Origin: Paraburkholderia heleia NBRC 101817
GTDB lineage: Bacteria > Pseudomonadota > Gammaproteobacteria > Burkholderiales > Burkholderiaceae
NCBI RefSeq assembly: GCF_000739775.1
Contig: NZ_BBJH01000035.1
Coordinates: 45,789 to 109,788, forward strand
Direction of reading: 5' to 3'
Length of the DNA stretch: 64,000 nucleotides
Below are positions 1 to 8,734 of the stretch, piece by piece. Position 1 is the first letter of the stretch. Every line of letters starts with the position of its first letter. The notes beneath the pieces were generated by a model. The model was not told the DNA's origin and did no database searches. It saw only the letters and a list, made by a program, of their open reading frames with translations. The translations under genes were made by a program, and so were the position numbers.

Positions 1-36
1 CAGCACGGCCACACAGGCCAGCGCGATTCTGTCCAT
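1..36 (-). CDS. N-terminus of an exported or membrane protein, cut by the window edge
   Basis: Only the first 12 codons are in the window (MDRIALACVAVL, the start of a hydrophobic signal sequence). An AAGGAG Shine-Dalgarno lies 7 bases upstream of the ATG at 36. The gene begins 24 bases after the stop of the PAS-GGDEF gene on the same strand, so the two are probably co-transcribed. The product cannot be named from this fragment; a small secreted protein or lipoprotein would fit. Confidence 0.5.
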   Translation of the reverse strand, partial: MDRIALACVAVL

Positions 37-60
37 TAGAGACTCCTTGGCGAAAGGGGG

Positions 61-1343
61 CTAGCCGACTTCCACGCGGTTGCGTCCGTTGTCCTTCGCT
101 CGATACAGCGCGAGGTCCGCGCGCTTGACGAGCGGCCCCAGATCGCGCTCGCCCGGCAGTCGCTCGGTCACGCCAATGCTTACCGTAAAAGGAACGGGTT
201 TGCCCAGCCGCCAGGTGTGTTCGAAATTCTGCTGCTCGATTGCGAGCCGCAATTCTTCTGCCGCCGCCGTTGCCTTCCCGATATCGGAGTCGGGCAGCGC
301 AGCGACGAACTCCTCGCCGCCCCAGCGGGCGAACACGCCGATCCGGCAGTCGGAGTTCATCACGACCTTGGCGAGGACGCGCAGCACTTCGTCGCCGATG
401 TCGTGTCCGTAGCTGTCGTTGATCTTCTTGAAGTAGTCAATATCGAGAATGAAGACGGAGAGCGTGTTGTCCGATTCCAGAAGCTTGTCGACGGTGTCGG
501 TGAATTCACGGCGGTTCGGCAGGCCGGTCAGCTCGTGGTGACGGCCTGCTTCTGGAGCAGGTCCATCAATTGAACGCGGTCGGTGATATCGCGAATCACG
601 GCGGTGAATTCGATCAGCCCGCCGACGTTGATTTTCGAAATCGCAATTTCGACGGGCAGCAGCGACCCATCCCGATGCAGCCCATACACGCGGTTGCGCT
701 CGTCCATCTGGCGCGAGCGCACCGGCGAGCGCGCGAACTGGTGAACGTATTGCGAATGATTGGGGCGGTAGCGCTCGGGCAGAAGGTCCGTAATCGGTTG
801 CCCGAGCATTTCCTCGGCGGAGTACCCGAACAGGTTTTCGGCGGCGCGATTGAATAGCGTGATGCAATGCTGCTGGTCGATCGTGATGATGGCGTCGTAG
901 GCCGCGTCCACGACCGAACGAAAGCGCGACGTGCTGACTTCCAGTTCGTGCGTCAGCAACATTTTCGTGGTGATTTCAAGGCCCGTTACCATGATTTCGA
1001 GCACGGAGACACCGCTTTCGGCGTGGCGTATCGGCTTCAACGACAGGCGCCACCAGTGCGTTCCGTCCCTCAGGTCGTATGCCTGCTCGAGTTCGCGGGC
1101 AACGCCCGATTCGAAGCAGTCGGTCAGCTTCTGGCGGAATTCGGTTCGGGCGTAGTTGGGAATGAGCGAATCGAACGATGCCGGAAACGATTTGATCGCG
1201 CTGCGCCTGCCGCCCGTCATTCGCATGAAATGGTCGTTGCAGGCCGAAACCACGAACTGGCCCCGCTCGTCGCGGCCGATCATGGCCACGCTCGCAGCGA
1301 TTTCGTCGACGAAATCGCGCATCATGTTCGACCAGTCGGCCAT
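61..1343 (-). pseudogene. PAS-PAS-GGDEF diguanylate cyclase interrupted by a frameshift
   Basis: Two overlapping minus-strand frames together make one sensor cyclase. The upstream frame (1343 to about 545) carries two PAS-like regions and ends in DLLQKQAVTTS and a stop near 528. The downstream frame resumes at HHELTGLPNRREF near 540 and runs to the stop at 61 with the active-site signature RWGGEEF, the DxD-type metal site FILDIDYFKKIN and the usual GGDEF tail. A single base missing around 535-546 would rejoin PAS and GGDEF, since the family normally reads QA-x-H-(D/H)-ELTGLPNR at this point. The start at 1343 (MADWSNMMRDF) is preceded by AAAGGAGG. As given, the PAS part would be made without its cyclase domain. 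A sequencing or assembly indel is an equally good explanation. If intact, it would make cyclic di-GMP in response to a cytoplasmic PAS signal, as no membrane segment is visible. Confidence 0.75.
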
Positions 1344-1564
1344 CGAACCTCCTTTGCCGGTTGCCCAATACACTGGCGATATAGTAATCCGCATTGCGCG
1401 GCGGCGACGGGGCAATGTCGCCCCCTGGACGTTCTCGAACATGTCGAAGTCCGCAGCCCTGATTCCGCTGCGCAGGCGCGTCCGCGCGGATTTTTTTGCG
1501 CATTTTCGTACTTTCATCTTGTCGCGCTACTATTGCCCTACCGTGTCATGGGGAAACCGCGAAG

Positions 1565-1999
1565 ATGAAGTACGAGAACGCTCTGCAGCGAGCGATCAAG
1601 GGGCGCCTCGAACGCGCCATGGAACTCGCCGAACTGTTCGGCCTGTTGATCATCGGCATTGGCACTGTGGCGGCTATGGGCGTGTTGATATGGCGCATGG
1701 TGCAATCGGACGGCGTGACGCTGACCGACCTGCTGCTGATGTTTCTCTACCTCGAGATCTTCGCCATGGTCGGGCAGTATCTCAAGGCGGGCCAACTGCC
1801 GGTACGCTTTCCGCTCTACATCGCCATGGTGTCGATTGCGCGGGACCTCATCCTGCGCGCGGGCGCGAACACGGAGCTGCATTTGCTGGCTTCCGCAGGC
1901 GCGATCGTGCTGATCGCGCTGGGCGTGCTGATCATCCGCTTCGGGCAGGCGAAATATCCCAGCAACACCGACGAGCGGCGCATGGAAGAGGCGAAGTAG
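1565..1999 (+). CDS. psiE: PsiE-like phosphate-starvation-inducible membrane protein
   Basis: The 144-residue protein has about four hydrophobic segments (FGLLIIGIGTVAAMGVLIW, LTDLLLMFLYLEIFAMVGQY, FPLYIAMVSIARDLIL and the C-terminal LLASAGAIVLIALGVLII). The loop with LYLEIF and YIAMVSIARDLIL is characteristic of the PsiE family. PsiE proteins are inner-membrane proteins induced on phosphate limitation; their biochemical role is unknown. The ATG at 1565 fits the family N-terminus (MKYENALQRAIKGRLERAMELAE); its ribosome binding site is weak, and an in-frame start at 1496 would add 23 unlikely residues. It is transcribed divergently from the PAS-GGDEF gene. No PHO box was identified upstream. 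Confidence 0.8.
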   Translation: MKYENALQRAIKGRLERAMELAELFGLLIIGIGTVAAMGVLIWRMVQSDGVTLTDLLLMFLYLEIFAMVGQYLKAGQLPVRFPLYIAMVSIARDLILRAGANTELHLLASAGAIVLIALGVLIIRFGQAKYPSNTDERRMEEAK

Positions 2000-2037
2000 C
2001 CCGCCCCGGCCAGACCTGCCGCCGTTGTGCCGCCAGG

Positions 2038-2892
2038 TTATCGCACGCAAACCGGGCCGAGCCGCGCGGCAATCGTGCGGCACGCGGCGAGCAGCGGTTC
2101 GATATAGCTGCGCTGCGCATCTTCCTGGCGGCGAAACATCGGCATGCTGACGCTCACGCAGCCCACGGCGCGGCCATCGGCGCCGAGGATCGCCGCGCCG
2201 TAACACCAGATCGATTGCTCGTTTTCCTCGCGGTCTTCTGCGTAACCGCGCTGCGCCGTGAGTTCGATCTCGTCGCGGATCGCGCCGAGGTCGGTCATCG
2301 TATGCTCGGTGAAGCGCACGCGCGGCGCCTGCGCGAGCAAGGGCTCGCGCTCGGCCGGCGTGAGCGTGGCGAGCCAGGCTTTGCCGACCGAACTCGACGT
2401 GAGCGCCACGCGCGTGCCGATACGCGAGGCCATGCGCACGGCGTGCGGACTTTCGAGCTTTTCGATGTACACCATGGCGCCGTCGCTGGGCACGGCGAGA
2501 TGCACGGTTTCCGAGGTGGTGTTGCGCAGTTCCATGAGCGCATCGACGGCGGCGATGCGCAGGTCGGAGCGCTCCCAGCTGCGGCTCGCGAGATTCACGA
2601 GACGCGGCCCGAGCGCGAACGTATTGCCGCCGCCACCGCCCACCGCCGCGACGAGCCCCTCGGCCTGCAGTGCGGCGACGATGCGATGCACGGTCGGACG
2701 CGGGTAGCCGCTCGCGGCCACGAGCTTCGCGATGTTCGGCGGCGTGCCGGCGTCGGCGATGAGCTGCAGCACGGCGATGAACTTCGAAAAGGCGGCCGTG
2801 CCGGCAACGCTCCTGGCGTCGCCGGGTTGGGAGGAGGCGGGGGAATCAGTGGTCGACATCGGAAAGCTTGCGGGCACCATGTGTGGCGCCAT
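2038..2892 (-). CDS. IclR-family transcriptional regulator
   Basis: The protein has an N-terminal winged helix-turn-helix (about residues 30-90, with IAKLVAASGYPRPTVHRIVAAL) followed by the IclR effector-binding domain, ending in a typical AVGCVSVSMP...RTIAARLG tail. IclR proteins bind palindromic operators as dimers and respond to small organic acids or aromatics. It is the last gene of the minus-strand operon that starts with the cupin gene at 6280, and begins 21 bases after the SDR stop. It is therefore the likely local regulator of that pathway and the best candidate to bind the paired palindromes at 6297-6331. The start is uncertain: ATG at 2892 or the internal ATG at 2859 (MSTTDSP), neither with a strong Shine-Dalgarno. 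Confidence 0.88.
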   Translation of the reverse strand: MAPHMVPASFPMSTTDSPASSQPGDARSVAGTAAFSKFIAVLQLIADAGTPPNIAKLVAASGYPRPTVHRIVAALQAEGLVAAVGGGGGNTFALGPRLVNLASRSWERSDLRIAAVDALMELRNTTSETVHLAVPSDGAMVYIEKLESPHAVRMASRIGTRVALTSSSVGKAWLATLTPAEREPLLAQAPRVRFTEHTMTDLGAIRDEIELTAQRGYAEDREENEQSIWCYGAAILGADGRAVGCVSVSMPMFRRQEDAQRSYIEPLLAACRTIAARLGPVCVR

Positions 2893-2913
2893 TATGCCCG
2901 CAATTTCAGGCCA

Positions 2914-3642
2914 TCAGGCGCACAGATAGCCGCCGTCCACGGGCACGATCGCGCCCGTCATGAACGAAGCGGCGGGCGAGCAGAGAAACGCGGCCACATT
3001 CGCGACTTCTTGGGGCTGCCCCCAGCGCTTCATCGGCGTGCGCTCGAGTATGCCCTGCGAGCGGCCACTGTCGTCCTGCAGCGCCTGGGTGAGTGGCGTC
3101 GCGATCCAGCCAGGCGCAAGCGCATTCACGCGGATAGTGTCGCCCGCATAAGCAATGGCGAGTGAACGCGTGAGCTGCGCCACACCACCCTTGCTGGCGC
3201 TATAGGCAGGCACGAGGCCGCCGCCGAAGAAGCTCAGCATCGAAGCCGTGTTCACGATGCAGCCCGAAGAGGCCTTGAGCAGCTCGCGCGCGCTCGAACA
3301 CACACGCATGGTGCCATTGAGATTGATGTCGAGCACGCGCTCGAACGTCTCGATCTGGTGCTCTTCGCCGCGGCTGATCACGCCCGCGCAGTTCACGACG
3401 ATATCGAGCCGCTCGAAGCCATTAACCAGTCGCGTCACGTCTTCTGTCGAACGCACGTCGAGCGAGGCGCGCTGCACGCCGGCATCGAGTGCATCGGGCA
3501 TGCCGGCGGGCGGCGGCAGACCGGCGGCCGTCGTGCGCGCGCCGAGTTGCGCGAGGCGGTTGGCGATGGCCGCGCCGATGCCGGAGTGGCCGCCCGTTAC
3601 GAGCGCGACCTTGCCCGCGAGGCAGTTGTCCTTGAATGTCAT
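2914..3642 (-). CDS. SDR-family NAD(P)-dependent oxidoreductase
   Basis: This classical short-chain dehydrogenase of 242 residues has the Rossmann motif TGGHSGIG (16-23), NCAG (84-87), catalytic Ser134 and the YSASK motif (Tyr147, Lys151). The C-terminal PVDGGYLCA is normal for the family. It should oxidise or reduce an alcohol/ketone pair in the cytoplasm; the substrate cannot be read from sequence. It lies between the MFS transporter gene (27 bases upstream) and the IclR regulator in one operon. The operon holds a second SDR (5025-5762), so two successive redox steps or two stereoisomers of one substrate are plausible. Confidence 0.88.
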   Translation of the reverse strand: MTFKDNCLAGKVALVTGGHSGIGAAIANRLAQLGARTTAAGLPPPAGMPDALDAGVQRASLDVRSTEDVTRLVNGFERLDIVVNCAGVISRGEEHQIETFERVLDINLNGTMRVCSSARELLKASSGCIVNTASMLSFFGGGLVPAYSASKGGVAQLTRSLAIAYAGDTIRVNALAPGWIATPLTQALQDDSGRSQGILERTPMKRWGQPQEVANVAAFLCSPAASFMTGAIVPVDGGYLCA

Positions 3643-3669
3643 GATACGTAATGCGAATGAATGGATGAA

Positions 3670-4971
3670 TCAGGTGAGTTGGGTCGCGGCCGCCTGGCGC
3701 TCGCCTTCAGGCGCGACTTCCCTGACGACGAAGAGATAGACGAACGCCGCGGCGAACGCAACGGCTGCGCTGATAAGCAGGGCGTTCACGAACGAATGCG
3801 TCTGGTCGACCACGATGCCGGTGATGACCGGCGCAAACGAGCCGCCGAAATAGCCGCCGAAGTTCTGCATGCTGCCGAGCGACGCAACGAGATGGCGGGG
3901 GGCCGCGACGCTCACGAGCGCCCAGGCCGCGCCGCTCGACATGTTCACGAAGAACATCGCAACGGAAACATAGGTGATGGCGAGCGCGGTGCTTGGCGTG
4001 TAAGCGGCCGGTACGGTGAACGCCGCCGCGCCGATCAGGCCGACACACAGCGGCCATTTGCGGCTGCGGATGGGCGCCATGCCGCGCTTGAGCAGGTAAT
4101 CCGAAATAAAGCCGCTGCTCGCCATGCCGATCGTGCCGAACACATAGGGAATGGCGACGAGCCAGCCCGTATGCGCGATGGAAATGTGACGCTCCTTCTC
4201 CAGATAGCCCGGCAGCCAGGTGAGATAGAGCCACACCATGTAGATCACGCCCATGAAGCCGAAGATCATGCCCCACGTGTTGCGCTGCTTGAGCAGCATA
4301 CGCCATTCCGCAAAGCTCAGTGCGCTTTTTTTCGGGGCTTCGGTCGCACCGTCTTCGAGCCATGCGGTTTCTTCTGCCGTGAGCGTGACCTGATCGCGGT
4401 TGCGATAGACCCCATACCAGCCGATCGAGACGAGCACGCCCAGCACGCCCATGATGATGAACATCGGACGCCAGCCGAATGTGAGCATCAGCACGGTAAG
4501 CAGCGGCGGCGCGATCATCGGCGCGATGGTCGAGGAGGAGACGAACGTGCCGGTTGGCGCGCCGCGTTCGCGCACGGCGAACCATTCATGAATGACCTTG
4601 GCGCCCGCCGGAAAGAGCGGCGCTTCGGCTATGCCCAGCACCACGCGCGCCGCCAGAAAATGGTTGAGCGTCTGGATGAAACCGCCCGTGACCTGCGCAA
4701 GCGACCACACGAGCATGCCGAGCCCGAGCATCACGCGCGAGCCGAACCGGTCGAGCATCGCGCCCACGGGCAACTGCGCGAACGCATAGGCGAGCGAGAA
4801 TGCCGAAAGCAGCAAGCCCATTTGCGAAGCGTTCAGATGCAGTTCCTCTGCCACCGAATGATTGGCGATGGAAAGCGTGCTGCGGTCCAGATAGTTCACG
4901 ATGCCCGCTATCGTCAGAAAGGCGATGGCTATCGTCTGTGTGCGTTTGAGCCTTTGCGATTTTCTGATCAT
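3670..4971 (-). CDS. MFS transporter, anion:cation symporter type
   Basis: The protein has 433 residues and about 12 membrane segments, with IVNYLDRSTLSIA in the first helix and DRFGSRVML in the first cytoplasmic loop. The loop and the N-terminal RTQTIAIAFLTIAGIVNYLDR match the ACS family, which imports organic and sugar acids with protons. The ATG at 4971 has a good Shine-Dalgarno (AAAAGGAGACGACCC upstream). It is the third gene of the cupin/SDR/MFS/SDR/IclR operon and probably brings in the pathway substrate, most likely a carboxylate. Confidence 0.87.
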   Translation of the reverse strand: MIRKSQRLKRTQTIAIAFLTIAGIVNYLDRSTLSIANHSVAEELHLNASQMGLLLSAFSLAYAFAQLPVGAMLDRFGSRVMLGLGMLVWSLAQVTGGFIQTLNHFLAARVVLGIAEAPLFPAGAKVIHEWFAVRERGAPTGTFVSSSTIAPMIAPPLLTVLMLTFGWRPMFIIMGVLGVLVSIGWYGVYRNRDQVTLTAEETAWLEDGATEAPKKSALSFAEWRMLLKQRNTWGMIFGFMGVIYMVWLYLTWLPGYLEKERHISIAHTGWLVAIPYVFGTIGMASSGFISDYLLKRGMAPIRSRKWPLCVGLIGAAAFTVPAAYTPSTALAITYVSVAMFFVNMSSGAAWALVSVAAPRHLVASLGSMQNFGGYFGGSFAPVITGIVVDQTHSFVNALLISAAVAFAAAFVYLFVVREVAPEGERQAAATQLT

Positions 4972-5024
4972 GGGTCGTCTCCTTTTGGCTGTTATCGTGT
5001 GGGTGTCTTCGGGCGCGCCGTGTA

Positions 5025-5762
5025 TCAGTACGTGGCGCGGCCGCCGGAAAGATCGAATATCGCGCCTGTGCTGAACGTACAGGAATCCGAACAAAGCCAT
5101 AGCGTGAGGTCGGCCACTTCGTCGACGGTGCCGAGACGCCCGAGCGGGCTTTTGTCGATCATCGTCTGTACGTGGGAGGGCGACATCTGCGCGAGCAGAG
5201 GCGTTTGGACGGCAGCGGGCGCAACGCCGTTGACGAGAATGCCTGTTTGCGCGAGTTCCTTGCCCAGCGATTTCGTGAGCGCGATTACACCGGCCTTCGC
5301 CGCGCTGTAGGCGGACGCGTTCGGCGTGCCTTCCTTGCCCGCGAGCGACGCCACATTGACGATGCGTCCCGAACCTGCGCGGCGCATGGCGGGCACAACG
5401 AAGCGGCAAACGTGATAGGTACGGACCAGATTGACGTCGACAATGCGTTGCCATTCGGCGGGGTCGCAGGCGTCGAGCGGCGCGGTCGAACCGGCGAAAC
5501 CCGCGTTGTTCACGAGATAGTCGACGCGCCCGAATTCGGCGAGCGTCGCTGACAAGGCCGCATCGATCGTCTCCGGGCGCGTGACGTCGGCTTCGATGTG
5601 ACGGGGCGCGTCTTGCGTATCCAGCGGGCCGGGAATGCGGTCCCAGTTGACCGTGCGTGCCCCGCCGCGCGCGAACGCATTGCAGATCGCGCGGCCGATT
5701 CCACCCGCCGCGCCGGTCACGACCGCCACGCGCCCCGCGAAATCGTACTGGGCGCGGCTCAT
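5025..5762 (-). CDS. SDR-family oxidoreductase (second of the operon)
   Basis: The 245-residue short-chain dehydrogenase has TGAAGGIG (16-23), NNAG (85-88), Ser139 and YSAAK (Tyr152, Lys156). The start at 5762 overlaps the stop of the upstream cupin gene by four bases (ATGA), which indicates translational coupling and fixes the start over an in-frame candidate 60 bases upstream. Because it is coupled to the cupin gene, the two enzymes probably act on consecutive intermediates. It is quite different in sequence from the SDR at 2914-3642, so it is not a recent duplicate. Confidence 0.88.
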   Translation of the reverse strand: MSRAQYDFAGRVAVVTGAAGGIGRAICNAFARGGARTVNWDRIPGPLDTQDAPRHIEADVTRPETIDAALSATLAEFGRVDYLVNNAGFAGSTAPLDACDPAEWQRIVDVNLVRTYHVCRFVVPAMRRAGSGRIVNVASLAGKEGTPNASAYSAAKAGVIALTKSLGKELAQTGILVNGVAPAAVQTPLLAQMSPSHVQTMIDKSPLGRLGTVDEVADLTLWLCSDSCTFSTGAIFDLSGGRATY

Positions 5763-6280
5763 CGGATGAACTGGTCCACGTAACTCTCGCCAAGACCCAC
5801 CGCCGCGTAATGCTTGCGGCACATGTCGATCTTCGTGAACACGTCTTCATAGCCCGCGTAGCCGCCCCACGGATCGCAATAGAACATCACGCCGTTCACC
5901 TGGAAGCAGGTGATCATCTCCTCGACGTCGTCCGGTACGTAAAGCGTGTGCGTTTCGCCGGGGGGTTCGAACACGTAGCTGCCTTCGGTCGCTTCCCAGT
6001 CGTGCTCCAGATAGCGCCAGCGGCCCTTGAGCACCATGCCGTGAACGGCCTGTGGATGCCGGTGCCTGCTCAGGACACCTGATTTACGCACGCGCAGCAA
6101 ATTCATCCAGTAACCCTGTGCCGTGTTCAGACACAGCGGGCGGAACCACACGTTCTCGGCCTGGGGCACCCACACGCGCTCGTCGATGGGAATGGCGTGG
6201 GGAATCACGATTTCCTGCTGCGCTTCCTTGGGGAACGGAAGCTGATACGGCGTCATGGGGGAATAGGTGTTGTCCGTCAT
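5759..6280 (-). CDS. cupin protein of the 2,4'-dihydroxyacetophenone dioxygenase-like family
   Basis: The 173-residue protein has a single cupin fold with metal ligands in SRHRHPQAVHGMVLKGRW and in FEPPGETHTLYVP. This layout, the length and the CDPWGGYAGYEDVFTKIDMCRKHYAAVGLG tail resemble the 2,4'-dihydroxyacetophenone dioxygenase family, non-haem iron enzymes that cleave a C-C bond next to a ketone. The true substrate here is unknown. It is the first gene of the operon running down to the IclR gene at 2038. The start MTDNTYSPMTPYQLP at 6280 was preferred over an upstream in-frame ATG at 6334, which would lie beyond the palindromic sites. Confidence 0.75.
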   Translation of the reverse strand: MTDNTYSPMTPYQLPFPKEAQQEIVIPHAIPIDERVWVPQAENVWFRPLCLNTAQGYWMNLLRVRKSGVLSRHRHPQAVHGMVLKGRWRYLEHDWEATEGSYVFEPPGETHTLYVPDDVEEMITCFQVNGVMFYCDPWGGYAGYEDVFTKIDMCRKHYAAVGLGESYVDQFIR

Positions 6281-6296
6281 CCGTCGCTCTTGTTTT

Positions 6297-6331
6297 GTCC
6301 ACAATATGGACGCGAAGTCCACGATATGGTT
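6297..6331 (-). promoter_or_regulatory. tandem palindromic operator pair upstream of the cupin operon
   Basis: Two near-identical 15-bp elements sit 17-51 bases upstream of the cupin start: GTCCACAATATGGAC at 6297-6311 and GTCCACGATATGGTT at 6317-6331. The first is an inverted repeat (GTCCA/TGGAC). The second keeps the left arm and most of the right. Their starts are exactly 20 bp apart, about two helical turns, so dimers would bind the same DNA face. The sequences resemble IclR-type operators and the operon encodes an IclR regulator; the LysR gene just upstream is the alternative binder. Confidence 0.6.
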
Positions 6332-6397
6332 CATTGTGCGCGAGGGATTTGATGTAGGTCAATGCCAGGGTTTCCCCCGTGTTCGGCGTCTGCGCAC

Positions 6398-7333
6398 TCA
6401 GAATTCAATGCCCCGCTTGTCGCGCAGCGTTTCGATGAGCAGCCGCGCCGCGGGCGCGAGCGGCGCACCCTGGCGCGTGACCAGTTCATACGGTTCGCTG
6501 CGCGAAGCGAGGCGCAGCGGCAGGATGCAGGCCATTGCCTGGCTGGCGAAGAACTGCGCGACGTCGATGGACACCAGCGCGACGAACGACGGATTGCCCT
6601 GCAGCAGCGCGAGCGTGGCGAAGGCTGAGGTCGTTTCGAGTAGATGCGTTGGAAAGCGGAGTTCGGCCTCGCGAAACTCGCGTTCGAGCAAGAGCCGCAT
6701 CGGCATGTTCGCGCGGTAGACCACCCAGCGATACTTCTCCATGTCCTTGAGCGTGAGCTTCTTCGCGCGGTGCAGCGGATGCCGCACGTTGGCGATCACG
6801 GCGAGCGTTTCGTCCTGAAGCTTGAGGCTCTCGTAGAGCTGCGGCGTCTGGCTGACCGTGGTGCGGCAGATGGCGAGATCGAGCCTGCCTGCATCGATCT
6901 GGCTCAGGAGTGCAGCACTCGTGTCTTCGACGATTTCAACCGACATTTCCGGATGCGCCGCGATCAATATGGAGATCGCATCAGTCAGCAGCGGCACCGC
7001 GCCCATGATGACCCCCACCGCTATGCGTCCGCCACGCCCGCGCGAGAGACCGACAAGCTCATCGCGCAAATGGGTGAGATCAGTGTGGATCAGGCGCGCG
7101 TAACGGATCGCGCAGTGTCCGGCCTCAGTGGGTTCGAGGCCTCGATTGGTACGCTTGAAGAGCGCGGTGCCAAAGGTCGTTTCGATCTCCTGCAATGCCT
7201 TGCTGGCGCCGGGCTGCGTAAGTGCGACCTGTTGTGCGGCCTTCAGCAGCGAGCCGTGATCGCCCAGGGCGATCAAAAGCCGGAGCTGCTTCACATGGAG
7301 GCGGGAGATGATCGAATTGAGCGACGGGGTCAT
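6398..7333 (-). CDS. LysR-family transcriptional regulator
   Basis: The 311-residue protein starts with a LysR winged helix (LHVKQLRLLIALGDHGSLLKAAQQVALTQPGASKALQEIE; helix-turn-helix at about residues 30-50), followed by the periplasmic-binding-protein-like effector domain. The domain is of the CbnR/GbpR-like type that reads aromatic or sugar-derived ligands. It lies between the cupin operon (same strand, downstream) and the divergent iron alcohol dehydrogenase gene at 7509, with a 175-bp shared upstream region, the normal arrangement for a LysR activator of a divergent gene. It may control either side. Confidence 0.88.
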   Translation of the reverse strand: MTPSLNSIISRLHVKQLRLLIALGDHGSLLKAAQQVALTQPGASKALQEIETTFGTALFKRTNRGLEPTEAGHCAIRYARLIHTDLTHLRDELVGLSRGRGGRIAVGVIMGAVPLLTDAISILIAAHPEMSVEIVEDTSAALLSQIDAGRLDLAICRTTVSQTPQLYESLKLQDETLAVIANVRHPLHRAKKLTLKDMEKYRWVVYRANMPMRLLLEREFREAELRFPTHLLETTSAFATLALLQGNPSFVALVSIDVAQFFASQAMACILPLRLASRSEPYELVTRQGAPLAPAARLLIETLRDKRGIEF

Positions 7334-7508
7334 GGGGTTGAGGAAAAGTCATAGCTGTATCAAATCTTCTCAATTACCGCGTAATGGGCGTCTCCTTATA
7401 CTGGCCCAAAACAATAGCACCTTGCTGCTGAAATGCGGTAATCAATGTTGCGGTTGCCGGCAATTGCTGCCGTGACGGTCGAATTCACTATAACTGAAGC
7501 TCAATCCT

Positions 7509-8648
7509 GTGTCCCTCATCAACTACATCACGCAGATCCAGTTCGATTTTGGCTCCATTCGTCTGCTCAAGAACGAATGCGAACGTGTGGGCATAAGCCG
7601 GCCATTGATCGTCACGGACAAGGGGGTGCGGGCGGCGGGGATAATCGATAGCGTGCTTGGCGCGCTGCCAGGCGTTGCGCCCGCAACGATCTACGACGGC
7701 ACCCCGCCCAATCCGAACGAGGCGGCAGTGCGAGAGGCCGTGGCGGCCTATCGTGCAGGCGAATGCGACGGCATCGTCGCCGTTGGCGGCGGTTCGTCAA
7801 TCGACCTCGCCAAGGGCGTCGCCGTTTGCGCGACGCACGAAGGACCGCTGCAGCGCTTCGCCGTGATCGAAGGCGGCGCGGCGAACATCACGGCGAAGAC
7901 GGCGCCGGTGATCGCCGTGCCGACGACTGCAGGCACCGGCAGCGAAGTGGGGCGCGGCGCCATTCTGATTCTCGACGACGGCCGCAAGGTCGGCGTGATC
8001 TCGCCATACGTCGTGCCGCGCGTGGCGATTTGCGATCCCGAACTCACGCTGGGCCTTCCGCCCGTTTTGACGGCGGCGACGGGCATGGATGCCATCGCGC
8101 ATTGCATGGAGACCTTCCTCGCGCCGGCCTTCAATCCACCCGCGGACGGCATCGCGCTGGACGGATTGTGGCGCGCGTGGCGCCACATCGAGCGCGCGAC
8201 GCGTCATGGCGGCGACCGCGAGGCGCGGCTGAACATGATGAGCGCATCGATGCAGGGCGCGCTAGCGTTCCAGAAGGGGCTGGGTTGCGTGCACAGCCTG
8301 AGCCATTCGCTCGGCGGCATCAACCCGCGTTTGCATCATGGCACGCTGAACGCGATTTTCCTGCCGGCTGTGCTGCGGTTCAACGAGGAAGCGCCTTCGG
8401 TGCGCGAGGAAGGCAAGCTCGACCGTCTCGCCACCGCAATGAGGCTGGGCAGCGGAGCCGACGTGGCGCCTGCCGTGCGCACGATGACCGAACGCCTCGG
8501 TTTGCCGACGGGCCTCGCGCAGCTTGGCGTGAGCGCCGGTCTGTTCCCGCAGATCATCAAGGGCGCGCTCAAGGATCACAGCCACAAGACCAATCCTCGA
8601 GAGGCCTCCGAAGGCGATTATCGCGCCATGCTCGAATCGTCGATGTGA
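7509..8648 (+). CDS. iron-containing alcohol dehydrogenase (maleylacetate reductase-like fold)
   Basis: The 379-residue group III dehydrogenase has the NAD-binding GGGSSIDLAKG (about 90-102), the conserved PTTAGTGSEVG, and metal ligands in DAIAHCMETF and in HSLSHSLGGINPRLHHGT. It should interconvert an alcohol and aldehyde, or reduce a keto acid, using NAD(P)H and Fe2+ or Zn2+. The start is GTG at 7509. It is transcribed divergently from the LysR gene and may belong to the same catabolic pathway as the cupin operon. The terminal reductive step is suggested by context only. Confidence 0.85.
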   Translation: MSLINYITQIQFDFGSIRLLKNECERVGISRPLIVTDKGVRAAGIIDSVLGALPGVAPATIYDGTPPNPNEAAVREAVAAYRAGECDGIVAVGGGSSIDLAKGVAVCATHEGPLQRFAVIEGGAANITAKTAPVIAVPTTAGTGSEVGRGAILILDDGRKVGVISPYVVPRVAICDPELTLGLPPVLTAATGMDAIAHCMETFLAPAFNPPADGIALDGLWRAWRHIERATRHGGDREARLNMMSASMQGALAFQKGLGCVHSLSHSLGGINPRLHHGTLNAIFLPAVLRFNEEAPSVREEGKLDRLATAMRLGSGADVAPAVRTMTERLGLPTGLAQLGVSAGLFPQIIKGALKDHSHKTNPREASEGDYRAMLESSM

Positions 8649-8734
8649 AGTGATTTCCGTCAAGCGCGAGCGCGGGAATTTTCCTCCTGCTCCTCTCCAG
8701 GAAAAATGATTTGGTTGCCTAAGCGAATCATGAT

